A stretch of DNA of 64,000 nt from positions 11,126,739 to 11,190,738 of the forward strand of contig NC_080701.1 of the NCBI RefSeq assembly GCF_030445035.2, given 5' to 3'. The position numbers and the translations under genes were made by a program. Source of the stretch: Dasypus novemcinctus. Taxonomy: Eukaryota; Chordata; Mammalia; Cingulata; Dasypodidae. A model generated the notes under the pieces. It did no database searches. It was not told where the DNA came from and saw only the letters and a list, made by a program, of their open reading frames with translations. The stretch's first letter is position 1. Each line of letters opens with the position of its first letter. Below are positions 47,165 through 58,959 of the stretch, in pieces.

Positions 47165-49980
47165 CGTGACCTTTGTATCATGTTCTAGCTCATTAAAAGG
47201 GTTTCACCCTACTACAGGTGTATTTCAGGTCTTGTCATCACCTTGAGTTTTCTTACGTACACATACTATCTTGGAGATTTTTATCCCCAACTAAAACTGT
47301 CTACTTTATGCCCCACCCAAGGTTTCCAGCCTTAACTTCCCAGCAAAGGTCTAGTCTTACATTTCCATTTACCCATAGGGAATTTTTACTTGGGAAGAAC
47401 TTCTCACTCTAAGTCAATCAACAGGTATTTCTGAGCGGCTATCACATATCCAATATTGTGGGCAGTCTAGAAGAAGCATTAGACATGACCTTTGCTCTTA
47501 AGGACTTTAAATTGAAACAGGGAGACAAAACCACTAATGTACATTCAACCGGCCACCACTTGCTGAGCGCCTACCTGTGGGAGACGCCACGAGGCCTGAT
47601 GGGTGTGACCACCTACCCCAGTGTGCCAGGAAGAGCCCTGTTATACTAGTGCACTGGAGTGATCATTAACATTACCCTGCTGACCTGTACCAGTGTCCTA
47701 CTTTGTACGATCGATTATAAGGTTGCCTTAAGATTGGGAGCGACAGGGCCTTGTACTCGTCACCATGAGAGCCGAGTCAACAGAGAAAATTATCATGGCC
47801 ACTAAGAACCTTGATGATAGGAACTCTGTTAACACCCGAGTATTTTTAGTTCGGATGAGGCCATTCCTTCCATTACCTGAGCTACTTGTATAAGCTGTAC
47901 TTTGTGTTGTTGGTTACTCTATGGCAAAGGATTATTTTCTCGAGGTTAAAATTCAGATTAGCATTTTATGTCTTGGAGACGTATTTTGCCTCTTCCTGAG
48001 ACATGATGATGTTTTATCGATGGGAAATGGACCAAGCAGAAGGCTTCAAAAAGTGGGCAACAAGTCACCCATGGACACTTTTGTAGGTCACGTGGAGAAA
48101 AGAGGCTCAGTTCCTAGAGTGTCTCCATGCTGGGCACAAAGACTCTCGTCCCGAGGGCAGTCTAGGCAGGAAGCTAAGAAGCAGAGCCTGGAGGGGGGAC
48201 ACAGCAGGGGGCGGGTGGGGCCCACCGGGCAGGTTGGCACTGGTGTCTGCATAAATTGTGAGTCCACGGGTAGCAGATGTGGCTATGGAGGCAAGGAGAG
48301 CCCAGCTGGTGGAGGACCTTGTGTGCGACATCAAGAAGCCTAACCTTGGTTAAGATGGGAAACAAAGTGGTCCCTCTGCTACAGCTGAATGCTGGGGCTC
48401 AGAACACCCCAGCAGCCACGAGGTCTGTTTTCCAGGGTTCCTGCTCATCTCTGAAAGCCCCTCTGCCCCCTCTGATGCTCTGTGCAGATTCATGTTGTTC
48501 ACATTTCCAAACTTGGTGGTGCTGGTGAGAAGTAACTCAAGATCTAAGACAAACAATGGTAGCTACGAATCAACAACCTACCCTGGGCAGATGTCCCCAT
48601 GTTCGGTGTCACCTCCAGGCCCCCAGGCATCAGAGAAACCAGTACAGCAAGGACAATGGACTCATCTGGGTCAAGGTAGGGGCACTCACCTTCTTCGCAA
48701 GTGTGCAGAACCACTGACGATGCAGGGCTGGCCCGGAATATCCGGCTCACCCCTTTGTCGTTGCCCTCACTGGGGGCCTTGGACCAAAGGGCCCCATGAC
48801 CTGGCTTAGTGCCACCCCAAGCTGCTGGTTCTTGAATCTCCTGCCACTTCCAACGTCACTGCTCCAAGCAGGCGACCTCATTCACCCGGCAACACTGGCT
48901 CTTGGCAATAGCGGCAGTGCAGCATGGTGTGGTGCACCAACACCGGAAGTAAAGGAAATGCCCCTACCCGGCTGGAATGAGTAAGCAGAAACCAGCAGAA
49001 AGGTAAAACAGCAAAGGAGGAGAAGAGCTGCCTCCAGTCATGCGAGAAGGCCATGCAAATGAAGATTCTTTTTAAAAGAGAGGATTATTAAAAAGCGGTT
49101 GACCAAGAATTTTAAAAATCAAGTGCAGATGTTTGTTTTCCATTTTGCTCGACTGAAATGATAGTTGCACGAAAACACATCTTTGAGGTCCAACGGAGTT
49201 TGTTTTCAGTTGCATGAAAACTTTTCTCCTTCACTAATTGACTTAAAAACTTCTTAAATTATTACGTTTCTTCTGCAGTGCAAGAGTTTGACCAGTGTTC
49301 ATCTAGTCCCGAAAGCAGTGAGCTGAGGAACTGCTTTCCTTTGAGGACTGCAGGGCCACCAAGAGCTGGCGACTGTCTTGATGGAAAGGCCGACGAAGCA
49401 ACTGGATGGACCCGTGGTCCGTGGTGGGTCACAGTGGGAATTCTGAGTCGGTCTCTTTCATCCAAGATCCATCGAGGAGTTTGTTCTGAACTGGATACAT
49501 GGAGTCACATGATGATGATGGTATTTATCTGTGACTCTCACAGGAGAGAACACTCCCATTTAGCATCCTCCTTCCTGAAGCTTCAATTCCTGTTTGACTG
49601 TCACATACAGCAGTGCTACTCTAAGTGTTGGTTTCTGATCCATGCATTGCTTACTTCAGGCCAAGAATAAACTGTCACTGAACCACACAGCGGCCTTAGC
49701 GAGGTGGCTGGTAAACATTATGGTGCAAGTTCCTTCTCTTGTTGCAGAGTGTCATCTGCCCATAGGCTACGCTTTGTGAAGCACCGATGCACACGTTGCT
49801 GTCCCTTACATCATCTTCACAATCTATGCCATCTAACACACTTACAGAAAATTTGCAAGAACGGTAGAACTCCTGCCAACCCTTCTTTCAGATCTCTTCC
49901 AGTCTCACCCATGACATGGTAACAAGGGGTCCAATTCAGGGTCACAGGGCATACCCCTTGTCACTCTCAGTCTGTTGTTG
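47165..49980. other. Mostly unique sequence
   Basis: Frames at 47921-48343 and 49278-49670 (plus) have no recognisable domain. No clear repeat is seen. Confidence 0.4.
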
Positions 49981-50170
49981 TTTTTTTAAAGATTTATTTT
50001 TTATTTACTTAATTTATCCCCGTCTTCTGCCAGATGGTTCACTCGTCTGTCTCCTCATTGTTTGTTTGCTCGCCTTCTCCAGGAGGCACTGGGAACGGAA
50101 CCCGGGACACGAACCCGGGACCTCCCATGTGGGAGGCGGGCACTCAAGTGGTTGAGCACATCCGCTTCCT
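49981..50170 (-). repeat. Short DAS-like SINE (about 190 bp)
   Basis: The reverse-oriented element has a T/A-rich tail, a C/T-rich part and the head gggacctcccatgtgggagg. An internal short duplication (gaacccgggacac, then gaacccgggacct) is visible at 50096-50123. Confidence 0.75.
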
Positions 50171-50529
50171 GCTCACTCTGGAACAGCTCCCTAGTCTTTC
50201 TTTGAGTTTCATGCCCTTGACTTTTATGACAATTACAGGGTAGCCATTTTGCAGAATGACCCTCCGCTCGGGTTTATCCTGTGCTTCCCCAATGTACGCA
50301 CTTGGGGCTGGAATATCACAGAAGGGATGCTGTATTTTCATGTCCCTCCTGAATGGCCTCTGACGTTGATGTGTCCCATAATTGGTGGTGGTAACTTTGA
50401 TGACTTGATTAAGATAGTATCTGCCCAGTTTTTCTTTATGGTTGCTTTTCTTTCTTTTTTTTATAGTTAAATAAGCATTGTATAAATATACCACTACTCA
50501 TCCTACTTTCACCTACTTGTTTTAGCATC

Positions 50530-51160
50530 TGTATTAGTCAGCCAAAGGGCTGCTGATGCAAAATACCAGAAATTGGTTGGTTTCTACAAAGGGTATTTAT
50601 TTGGGGTAGGAGCTTACAGATACCAGGCCATAAGCATAAGTGACTTCCCTCACCAAAGTCTATTTTCACGTGTTGGAGCAAGATGGCTGCCAATGTCTGC
50701 GAGGGTTCAGGCTTCCTGGGTTCCTCTGGGCTCAGTGCCTCTGTTTCCTCCAGAAGGTCAGCTGTAGACTACGAAGCTCTCTAGGCTTTGCCTCTCTCCA
50801 CAAGGTCAGCTGTAGACTATCAGGCAAACGGTTCTGTCTCTCTCCCTGGGGTTTCTGCTGTGTCTAAGGAGCCGTCTCTATTCCTCTGTGTTCTTCTCCT
50901 GGCTCAGGTCCCCTCTTCCTGGGGCTGGCTTCTCTTTCCTCTGTGTGCTTACTTCCTGGGGTTCCAGTTTAAGACTTCAGCATCAAACTCCAACATCAAA
51001 AATCCATCTCCTCTGTCCCTTGTCATGCCTTTTATCTGTGCATAATGATATGGCCCAATCAGAGCCCTAATCATAACTTAATCATGCCCAGGTACAGACC
51101 AGATTACAAACATAATCCAATATCTATTTTTGGAATTCATAACCATATCAAACTGCTACT
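50530..51160 (-). mobile_element. ERVL/MaLR-type solo LTR (631 bp)
   Basis: The plus strand starts TGTATTAGTCAGCC and ends with ccatatcaaactgctact. A perfect 5-bp duplication, gcatc, flanks it at 50525-50529 and 51161-51165, as expected for ERVL. The internal order matches the opposite-oriented copy at 52666-53061. It is a solo LTR. Confidence 0.75.
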
Positions 51161-51165
51161 GCATC

Positions 51166-52499
51166 TATAAAGTTTCTTGCCTGAATTATTTATTACTATG
51201 ACTTTTGTTAAACAGTAATCTTCTAATTCTATCCTTCCTTCTATCTTTATTTAGTTGGTGTTCAGTTGTAAGAAGGAGCTCACTCTTTTCTCCACTTTTA
51301 ATCCGTTATATTATTCAATGGGTTATAACCTCTAACTGTAATTAATTATTTGGATGCTCTAATTGACCAGATTTGGACAGTGGGAGCCCCGTGAAGCTAG
51401 TGTCTGTGTCCTTTTGACATCTGTCAGTCACTCTTTGAGCACTTCCTTCACAACAGTGTTCCCGGCTTAGCTTGTGCTGTCCCTGTGCCAGCTGCGGATC
51501 GGCCATTTCTCTAAGGAGCCCTGATTCCCTTCAAGACAGCGATCTTTGTGAAGCCATGGTCTGGTGCTAAGTGCACTCTTTGCTAGTGGAGTGTTGCTTT
51601 TCCCAGACTGTCTCAGTGGACGAAGCTACGAAATACATGCATTTATCCACACACCTTTGCATCTTCTCAATTTCCTGGACCCCATTATCCTAGTATTTCT
51701 ATGTATTTGCCCAGTTCCCTGTATGTGGCTTCTGACTCCCTGAGGTGGTCTCTCTGCCTGCTCCGACACTGCCCTCCTGAAGGTCATTACCGGCTGTCAC
51801 CAGCTGCCCTGCTGCCTTGCTCCAGTACCATCCTTGCCAGGTCACCCTGGCTCCCTGTTCCAGCTGGTCCCAAGGTCGTTGGACTGGATTGGGGAGCAAG
51901 CCGGATTTTTGTTTTCTTAATGACCAGGAAAGGTAAGCAAAGGCTAAACTGGCATTCCTCAGAATGGTTACTCCTCTGTTCTCTGCAGCATCTTGGTATT
52001 TGAACGATAGGACTAACAGCTTGCCTTCCGTTCTGGTGGTAGTATTTACACAGAAGGGTCTTAGCATCTCTTGGTCTAGCTCAGGACGGTGATGATGGCC
52101 AGGAGGGTGGGAGGGGCAGGTGCCTGTGCAGCTGCAGTGTACTCCAGCCTTAGCTCTAGCAGCAGGAAGAGGGCTGTCAGCCTTGGCTTTAACGTCGTGA
52201 TGCCAGCAGAATGCTGTTCAGCTGGTCTGGACAGGCAGCGCGGTAATGAAAGAAGACCGTAAACCTGACAATTGACTTTTCAGTGCTTCTCCACAGGAGG
52301 TTGTACTACTCACTTCAAGGGGGCCTTTGGAAGTGTGGGGGTGTTTCGTGTTGTCACAACACCTGGGATTGATCCACTGTCATTTAGTGGGCAAGCGCCA
52401 AGGACATTAAATGTCCTACAGTGCACCAGACAATCTGGCATACAGCGACTTGTCCCACTCAAATGCCAACTGAGGCCCTTCTAAGACACTCAAACAGGT
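51166..52499. other. Unique sequence, no gene recognised
   Basis: Opposed frames at 51699-52067 (minus) and 51701-52003 (plus) overlap and have no recognised domain. Confidence 0.4.
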
Positions 52500-53590
52500 G
52501 TGTCACCAATCGGGGCGTTTTTGCTTGCTAAAGTTGTGGAGCAAAACACAAGAAATGGGTTGGCTTTTATAAAGGGAATCTATTAGGGGAAAGTCATACA
52601 GTTCTGAGGCCATGAAAATGTCCACATCAAGGCATCATCAGAGATTCTGTCCCACCAAAGGTCAGTGTAGCAGTTTGATATGGTTATGAATTCCAAAAAT
52701 AGATACTGGATTATGTTTGTTATCTGTGTACCTGGGCTTGATTGAGTTATGATTAGGGCGTTGGTGGCTGGGGACTCACAGATAAAAGGCATGGCAAAGA
52801 ACAGAGTTGAGGAAATTTGATGTTGGAGTTTGATGTCGGAGCCTTAAGCTGGAGTCCCGGAAAGTAAGCTTGCAAAGGAAAGAGAAGCAAGCCCCAGGAA
52901 GAAAGAAACCCTGAGCCCAGGGAAAAGAAGCCTGAGGAAGGAAGGAACCCAGGAAGCCTGAACCCTCCCAGACATCTGCAGCCATCTTGCTCCAACACAT
53001 GGAAATAGACTTTGGTGAGGGAAGTAACTTCGCATCAGCACCCCTTTGGCTGATTAATACAGTTGGCTTCTGGTGACACTGGACTCCTGCCATGTGGCAA
53101 AGCAAAGATGGCGGCCAATCTCTGCCTTCTCCTCCAGGCTCACTTTCTCCCCGAGCTCAGCTATGGGTGATCAGGCACATGGCTTGCCTCTTCCTGGGCC
53201 TGTCTCTTTAGCCTTGGGCTGCTCCACTGATTCCAGGTCAGCCTCTCTCTCTCAGCCTTTCAGGGGTTCTCTGTCTTTCTGCAGCTGGAGGCAACCCTGG
53301 AGTCCTCTTTCTCACATGGCAGGGTCAAAACGGCAGCTGTCTTTCTCTGTGTGTCTCTGATTTCAGTTCTCAGCTTACATAAGACTCTAGCAAGAGGGCC
53401 CAGATCCAACCTGGGTCTTGCCTCACTGACATAGTCCAATCAAAGGCCCTAAAGTGACCTAATCAAAAGTCACCTTAACTGAATCTAACTAAAATCCCCC
53501 ACACAAAATAGGCTTACATGCACAGGAATGGGTTAGCTTAAGAACACAATTTTCTGTGGTCCACCAAAGACTCAAAACAGGACAGGGGGT
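52500..53590 (-). repeat. MaLR/ERVL-type LTR, interrupted by a second LTR
   Basis: Outer segments 52500-52665 and 53062-53590 are one element. They share order and wording with the plus-strand LTR at 31915-32460, for example aaatgtccacatcaaggcat and gcttaagaacacaattttct. The LTR at 52666-53061 is inserted within it. Confidence 0.65.
52666..53061 (+). mobile_element. ERVL/MaLR-type LTR, shortened, nested in another LTR
   Basis: It begins tgtagcagtttgatatggtt and ends cccctttggctgattaatac followed by A. It is the reverse complement of the family at 50530-51160 with an internal deletion. The 5-bp flanks, gtcag and gttgg, match at three of five positions. Confidence 0.7.
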
Positions 53591-53934
53591 ATAGCCTGTA
53601 ATGTTTTAATGTTTTTACCATGGTTGTGCTTGGGAAGGACCATGTTCTCCAGCCTCTGCCAGAGCAGAGCCAGGTAACCATAACGACCAGAATGAGAGGT
53701 GGTCGTAGTGGCCGCTTCCACGTCTTCTGGACGTTCACCAACCATATGCTTCCCTGAATGAAACAGTGGACCCTTGTGACCACATTCAACCCCATTGGAA
53801 GTGGGCAACACATGGCCATTAGAGCAAAAAAGGCGATCATGTGATTCTGTTGCTTTGGCCTCCGTTGCAATTAGCAGCAGAAAAGTAAATGTGTTTCTGC
53901 TGTCATGGATGATTGTGACCTAATCATGACAACG

Positions 53935-54045
53935 ATGTGCTAGTTGATTGTAAGCTCCTTGAGGGCAAGGAACAGGATCATACACTCCTGCAATCACTCT
54001 GAGTGACTTGCAATTAGTAATTGATTAGTAGCTGGTGACTCAAGG
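53935..54045 (+). repeat. LINE-2 3' end fragment
   Basis: The segment tgtaagctccttgagggcaa and the following sequence match the sense L2 3' region. It is short and diverged. Confidence 0.5.
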
Positions 54046-54179
54046 TTTGATTTTTTCCCATAACTCCGGTGGAGGACCCATTTCTATTTTTCTATAGTGT
54101 TCTAGTCACCGCCACTTATTCACATTTGAGATAGGGCTCAAGTCTGCAGCCTTCTGAAGGAAACAAAGGCCATTCCTAT

Positions 54180-54270
54180 TTCGCCTTCTCTCCTTAACCT
54201 CCCTCCCTCCTTTCAGCTCTCTTCCCCTCCTCCCTCCCTCCTTCCCTCCTTATCTCCCTTCCTGCCTTTG
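54180..54270 (+). repeat. Pyrimidine-rich simple repeat (CCCTCC/TTCC)
   Basis: The tract is almost wholly C and T, with repeated CCTCCCTCC and CTTCC units. Confidence 0.8.
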
Positions 54271-54389
54271 GTTTATAGGCTTATAGAAGTTAATGCAAGA
54301 ATGACCCAGCTGTGTGGGTGAGGGCCCTGCTGTGCACTGTGCCACCTCAAGTCCTGGCCACGAAGCAGGAGCCCAGGCTCGCGCTGCGC

Positions 54390-54510
54390 TCGGGGCCCTG
54401 GTGTCAGGCTGGCTTCTGCCATGAACTCTGTTCAACTTTCAGCAGGTCTCTCAACCTCCCCGGCTTTCCTGCCTTCATCTGTAAAGGACCTCTGGAGGTT
54501 GGACCTCATG
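54390..54510 (+). repeat. MIR-like fragment
   Basis: It contains caggtctctcaacctccccg and ttcatctgtaaaggacctct, the MIR 3' order. Confidence 0.5.
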
Positions 54511-55639
54511 ACCTCTAACAGTCTGTGGTTCTACTCAGCTTCTGGAAATACTGATTCACGGCCACATCCTGAATAACAGCACTAGAGTGCCAAAGTGACA
54601 AGGAAAACGGATGGAAGGGGCGGCCTGTAAGAACAAGAGAGTCCATTACCTGGACACTAAAACCCAAGCTTCTCTTTCTTAGTGGCTTTTCCTTTGTCTT
54701 CCTTTCTCTCTCTTTCCCTCTTCTTTTTTTATAGGGAGAGCAGCTAAAAGCCACTAACAGTAGCTGCCTTCCTGGCAAGGAGGAGAAACAGGTGAAGGCT
54801 CTGATGGTGAAGAAGCTGGTCTCTTTTTCTAGACCACAGAAGGGCCACAGTCCCTCAAGATGGTTTTCTTTCCCACCAGTGAAGGAGGACTGTGATGATG
54901 GGACAGTTCTGTCACTCTCAGCATACTTAATTTGTCTTTGAAAGTCTGACTTTCATTTTTACAAAGTACAGTGAAAAAGTAATTTAGACTATATACTCAT
55001 CATCTAGAGATCCTGATACTTTACTTTTCCTTCCACAATTGTTTCCAATCCTGAAAAGAGGAAAAATGTTTTTTGCCATTGTTTCTCATTTTTCCCTTTT
55101 GCCATTAAAAACAAAACAAAACAAAACCTGCTCTGCATTTATTGTAAACTGTCTTAAATCCACTTTGGAGATGACATGGAAATAAATTATAAAGTAATGA
55201 TTTGTGTTTTAATCAAGAAAAACAGAAAGTCATGGGACCATAGAATTATAGAATGTTAGAAGCAGAAGGGACCTCAGCAAATGCTTAAAGCAATGTTTTT
55301 CAAATTGCAGGTTGTTAGCCATTAGTGAGTTGCAACCAGTATTTTAAAAATGGATATGTAGAATATAAGGGAAAATAGCAGAGTACAAACACATAGTAAA
55401 GGGTTGTTTAAGAAACTTTTGTTTAGGCAAGTTCTGACTTGCCTAGAATATCAAAGCTATTAGAAATATGCAAATAAGAACTTTGCAGAGTAGAAAATAA
55501 AAAAATAAAAACTCTGCTCAGTAGACTAGAGCAATGTACTATATTAAGTATGACTTATATGGTTGGTTACTGTGATGTCCTAATTAATTTGGAAATAGTC
55601 TTTGGAAAATCCCCTGAAAAATTCAATTTAATACTGTTT

Positions 55640-58320
55640 ATTAAGTGCCCAAATAAGCAAAGGAGTATGCAAAATATTTAAAACACTAGGCCCTAAACAA
55701 TTTAAAGATATTCAAGTGGTAATTGAAATGCTCCCCAAAATGAAATCTCCTGGTCTAGACAGTTTCAATGGCGAATTCTACCAAACATTTAAAGAATAAT
55801 TAACAGCAGTTTTACATAGTCTCTTTCAGAAGAGGAGGGAACACTTCTCAACTCATTTTGTGATGCTCTGTTACCCTGATACCAGAACCAGACAAAGAGT
55901 GTCCAAAAAAATAAAAAGACCATCGACAGACCAATATTGCTCATGAACTTTAAACGCAAAAATCCTCAACAAAATATTAGTAAGTTGAAACAAGCAAAGT
56001 ATTCTAGAATTATACACCATGGCCAAGTGAGATTTATTCCACATATACAAGGCTAAGTTAATATTTGAAAATTAGTCAATGTAATCCACCATATCAATGG
56101 GTTAAAGAAGAAAAATAGCATGATTATATCAATTGTGATTTGACAAAATCCAACACCCATTCATGATGAAATTCTCAGCAAGTCAGCAATAAAGGGAAAC
56201 TTCCTAAACTTGATAAAGAACATCTATGAAAAATCATACACACACAGGTAAATTGTACTTAATGGTAAAGGAGTGAATACTTTCTCTCTAAGATCAGGAA
56301 AAGGCAAGGCTGTCCTCCCTCACTACTCCTATTTATGATAGTACTAGAAATTCTAGCCACTGCAAGAAGGCAAGAAAAAGAAATAAAAGGCATTGTCTAC
56401 ATAGAAAATCCTGAGAAATCTATAAAATACTCCTGGAACTAATACATGAACTCATCAAGGATAGAAGATCACACAAAAATCAATCACATTTCTATATACT
56501 AACAATGAACATGTGGAAACCAAATTTAAAAACACAATACCATTTATAATCACTCCAAATAAAATGGAATAGGTATAAACTTGAAACAGTGCAAGAACTA
56601 TATGTGGAACATGGCAAAATGCTGATGAAAGAAATAAAAAATGATATAAGTAAATGGTTTTCCATAGGAAAGATGTCGATTTTCTCCAAATGGATCTGTA
56701 GTTTTAATGAAATTTTTATCCAAATCCCAACAAGAATTTAAAGATAGTCAAGACTATTCTAAAATTTATATGAAATACAAGCCCTGGAATATCAAAACAA
56801 TATTGAAAAAGAAGACAAAAGTGGAAATAACCACTGTACCTGATACTAAGTCTTACTACGTATCTACAGTAATCAAGACAATATGTTTTTGGCAAAGGGA
56901 TAGTTTTCAATGGAAAAGAATAGAGAACCCAGAAATAAACCCACAACTATCTCCAGTGGCTTTTTTTGAATTTGCAAAAGTAATTCAATGGAGGAAGGAT
57001 AGACTTTTCAACAAATGTCACAGAAGGAATTGGACATCCATACGAAAAAAAACAAACAAAAACCCCAACCTAATCTCATACCTTATATAAAAATTAACCC
57101 AAGATATATCATGTATCTAAATTTATAATAATGTGCAACTATAAACAGTGAAGAAGAAAATATCGGATAAAATCTTTGGGTCTATGACTAGGCAAAGACT
57201 TCTTAGACTTGACACCAAAAGCATAATCCCTAAAAGGAAAAATCGATAAATTGATAATAAGAACTTTTGCTCTGTGACAAAGCCCACGTGAAGAAGATGA
57301 AAATAAAGAGATAAGCTACAGATTGGGAGAAAGTATTTTCAAGCCACCTATTTGGCCAAGAACTAGTATTCAAGAATATATAAATTCTCAAAACTTGACA
57401 GCCAAACAACAAATTATCCAATTAGAAAATGGACAGAGGACACTGACATTTTACCAGAGATGCTATAAAGATGACAAATAAGCACATATAAAGATGGCCA
57501 ACATTGTTAGCCAATGAGGAAAGGCAAGTTAGAACCAGAGCGAGCCATGACTGCACCCCAGTCAGAATTGCAGTAATAAAAATAGTGGCAGCCCAAAGGC
57601 TGGTGAGGACATGGAGAAACTGGCTCACTCATACATGACTGGTGGGAATGTAAAATGGACTGGGAAGAGAATGGCAGTTTCTTACAAAACTTACCATAAG
57701 ACCCAGCAATTGCTCCCCTTGGCCTTTATCACAGAGAAATGAACACTTAGGTTCACATAAAAAAAAACCATACCTAAATGTTCAGAGACACTTTATTCAT
57801 AATAGCCCCAAACTGGAAATAACCCAGATGTCCTTTAATAGATTTAAACAAACTGTGGAACATCCACCTCACGGAATACTACTCAGCTGTAAAAAGGAAC
57901 AAACTAGTGATACATGTAACGATTTGGATGAACTCCAGGGAATTACGCTGGGTGAAAAAAGTCAATCTCATAAGGCTACATATTGTATGATTTCATTTAT
58001 GAAACATTCTTGACATGAAAAAATTGTGAAAATGGAGAAGAGATTAGCAATTGCCAGGCACCAAGGGCAGGGTGGGGAGAGGTGGGGGAGAGGTGGCTGT
58101 GGCTGGAAACGGGGCCCAAGAGGCATTCTTGTGGGGGTGGAAGTGTTCTGCATTGTGACTCAACGTCAGCACCCTGGCTGTGACACTGTCCTACGGTTTC
58201 GCTAGATGTTGCCATCTGGAGAAAACAGGGAAAGAGTACATGGTGTCTCTGAGAATTGTTTCTTAAAATTCCGTGTGAATCTATCATTATTTTAAAGTAA
58301 AAAAGTTTCATTAAAAACGA
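55640..58320 (+). mobile_element. Old LINE-1, plus strand (ORF2 RT to 3' UTR), decayed
   Basis: ORF2 reverse transcriptase-coding sequence is readable from about 55690. Examples are ggcgaattctaccaaacatt, gttaccctgataccagaacc and aatgtaatccaccatatcaa. The 3' UTR follows from about 58010 and ends near 58320. The largest open piece is 56707-57090 (127 codons). All others are shifted. Confidence 0.8.
56707..57090 (+). pseudogene. L1 ORF2 remnant, C-terminal part
   Basis: The 127-codon frame corresponds to the part of ORF2 after the reverse transcriptase core; WNIKTILKKK and AFFEFAKVIQWRKDRL are L1-like. Upstream, near 56390, the segment that should carry the catalytic YADD box seems to be deleted. 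Downstream stops are frequent. It is inactive. Confidence 0.65.
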
Positions 58321-58959
58321 AACATCACGGCTCTCTGTGGGGTTTAGTTAGATGTAAGTCAATGGAGTAAAAAATGTCTAACAGGAGAGAAAAAGTCTTT
58401 ACTAACCACTGAAGAGATTGTAAATAGCTCGGTGACAGCGGTGAGCCACTAGAGTCCCGGCCTAAAGGAAACACGGCTCACGGAAGCACTCAGTAATTCG
58501 CGTTGTATATTTTATGATGATATTTTATGAAACAGAGGTTGCCTCGTCAAGAGTTTACGTATTTAGATACGTGAAATAAGGCATGCATAGGACAACAGAC
58601 AACTCAAATGTGAACGAGCCAACAATTTTTTTGTGTGAAAGGAGAATGATAATTACCTTTGATAAACGTAACCGAAGTCTTTTGCACTAGAAAGCAGTTA
58701 AATCGTTGTTTTTCTCTCCTGGAGGTTTTGTTAGTTTTTGTTTCTTGTCACAGGCTGTCCTTGAATGAGGATTACCAGCTGAGGAAGCAGGGGCAGTAAG
58801 GGCTTTGACCTAGAAGGCTCGCACCCCTCCTTTGGGGGTACCCCGGGAACCTGGGGAGGGGGTGCCAGTGTGATACCCACTTCCTGGCGTTTCCGCCTTG
58901 GGCAGCTTCCTTTCTTCCTATTTCGCAAATTGGGTCCTGCGTAAGATTTGGTTAAAGAC

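Noticed and set aside
49278-49670. Plus-strand frame of 130 codons considered as a possible exon
   Set aside because: No domain was recognised, and no consistent splice sites bounding a coding segment could be supported.
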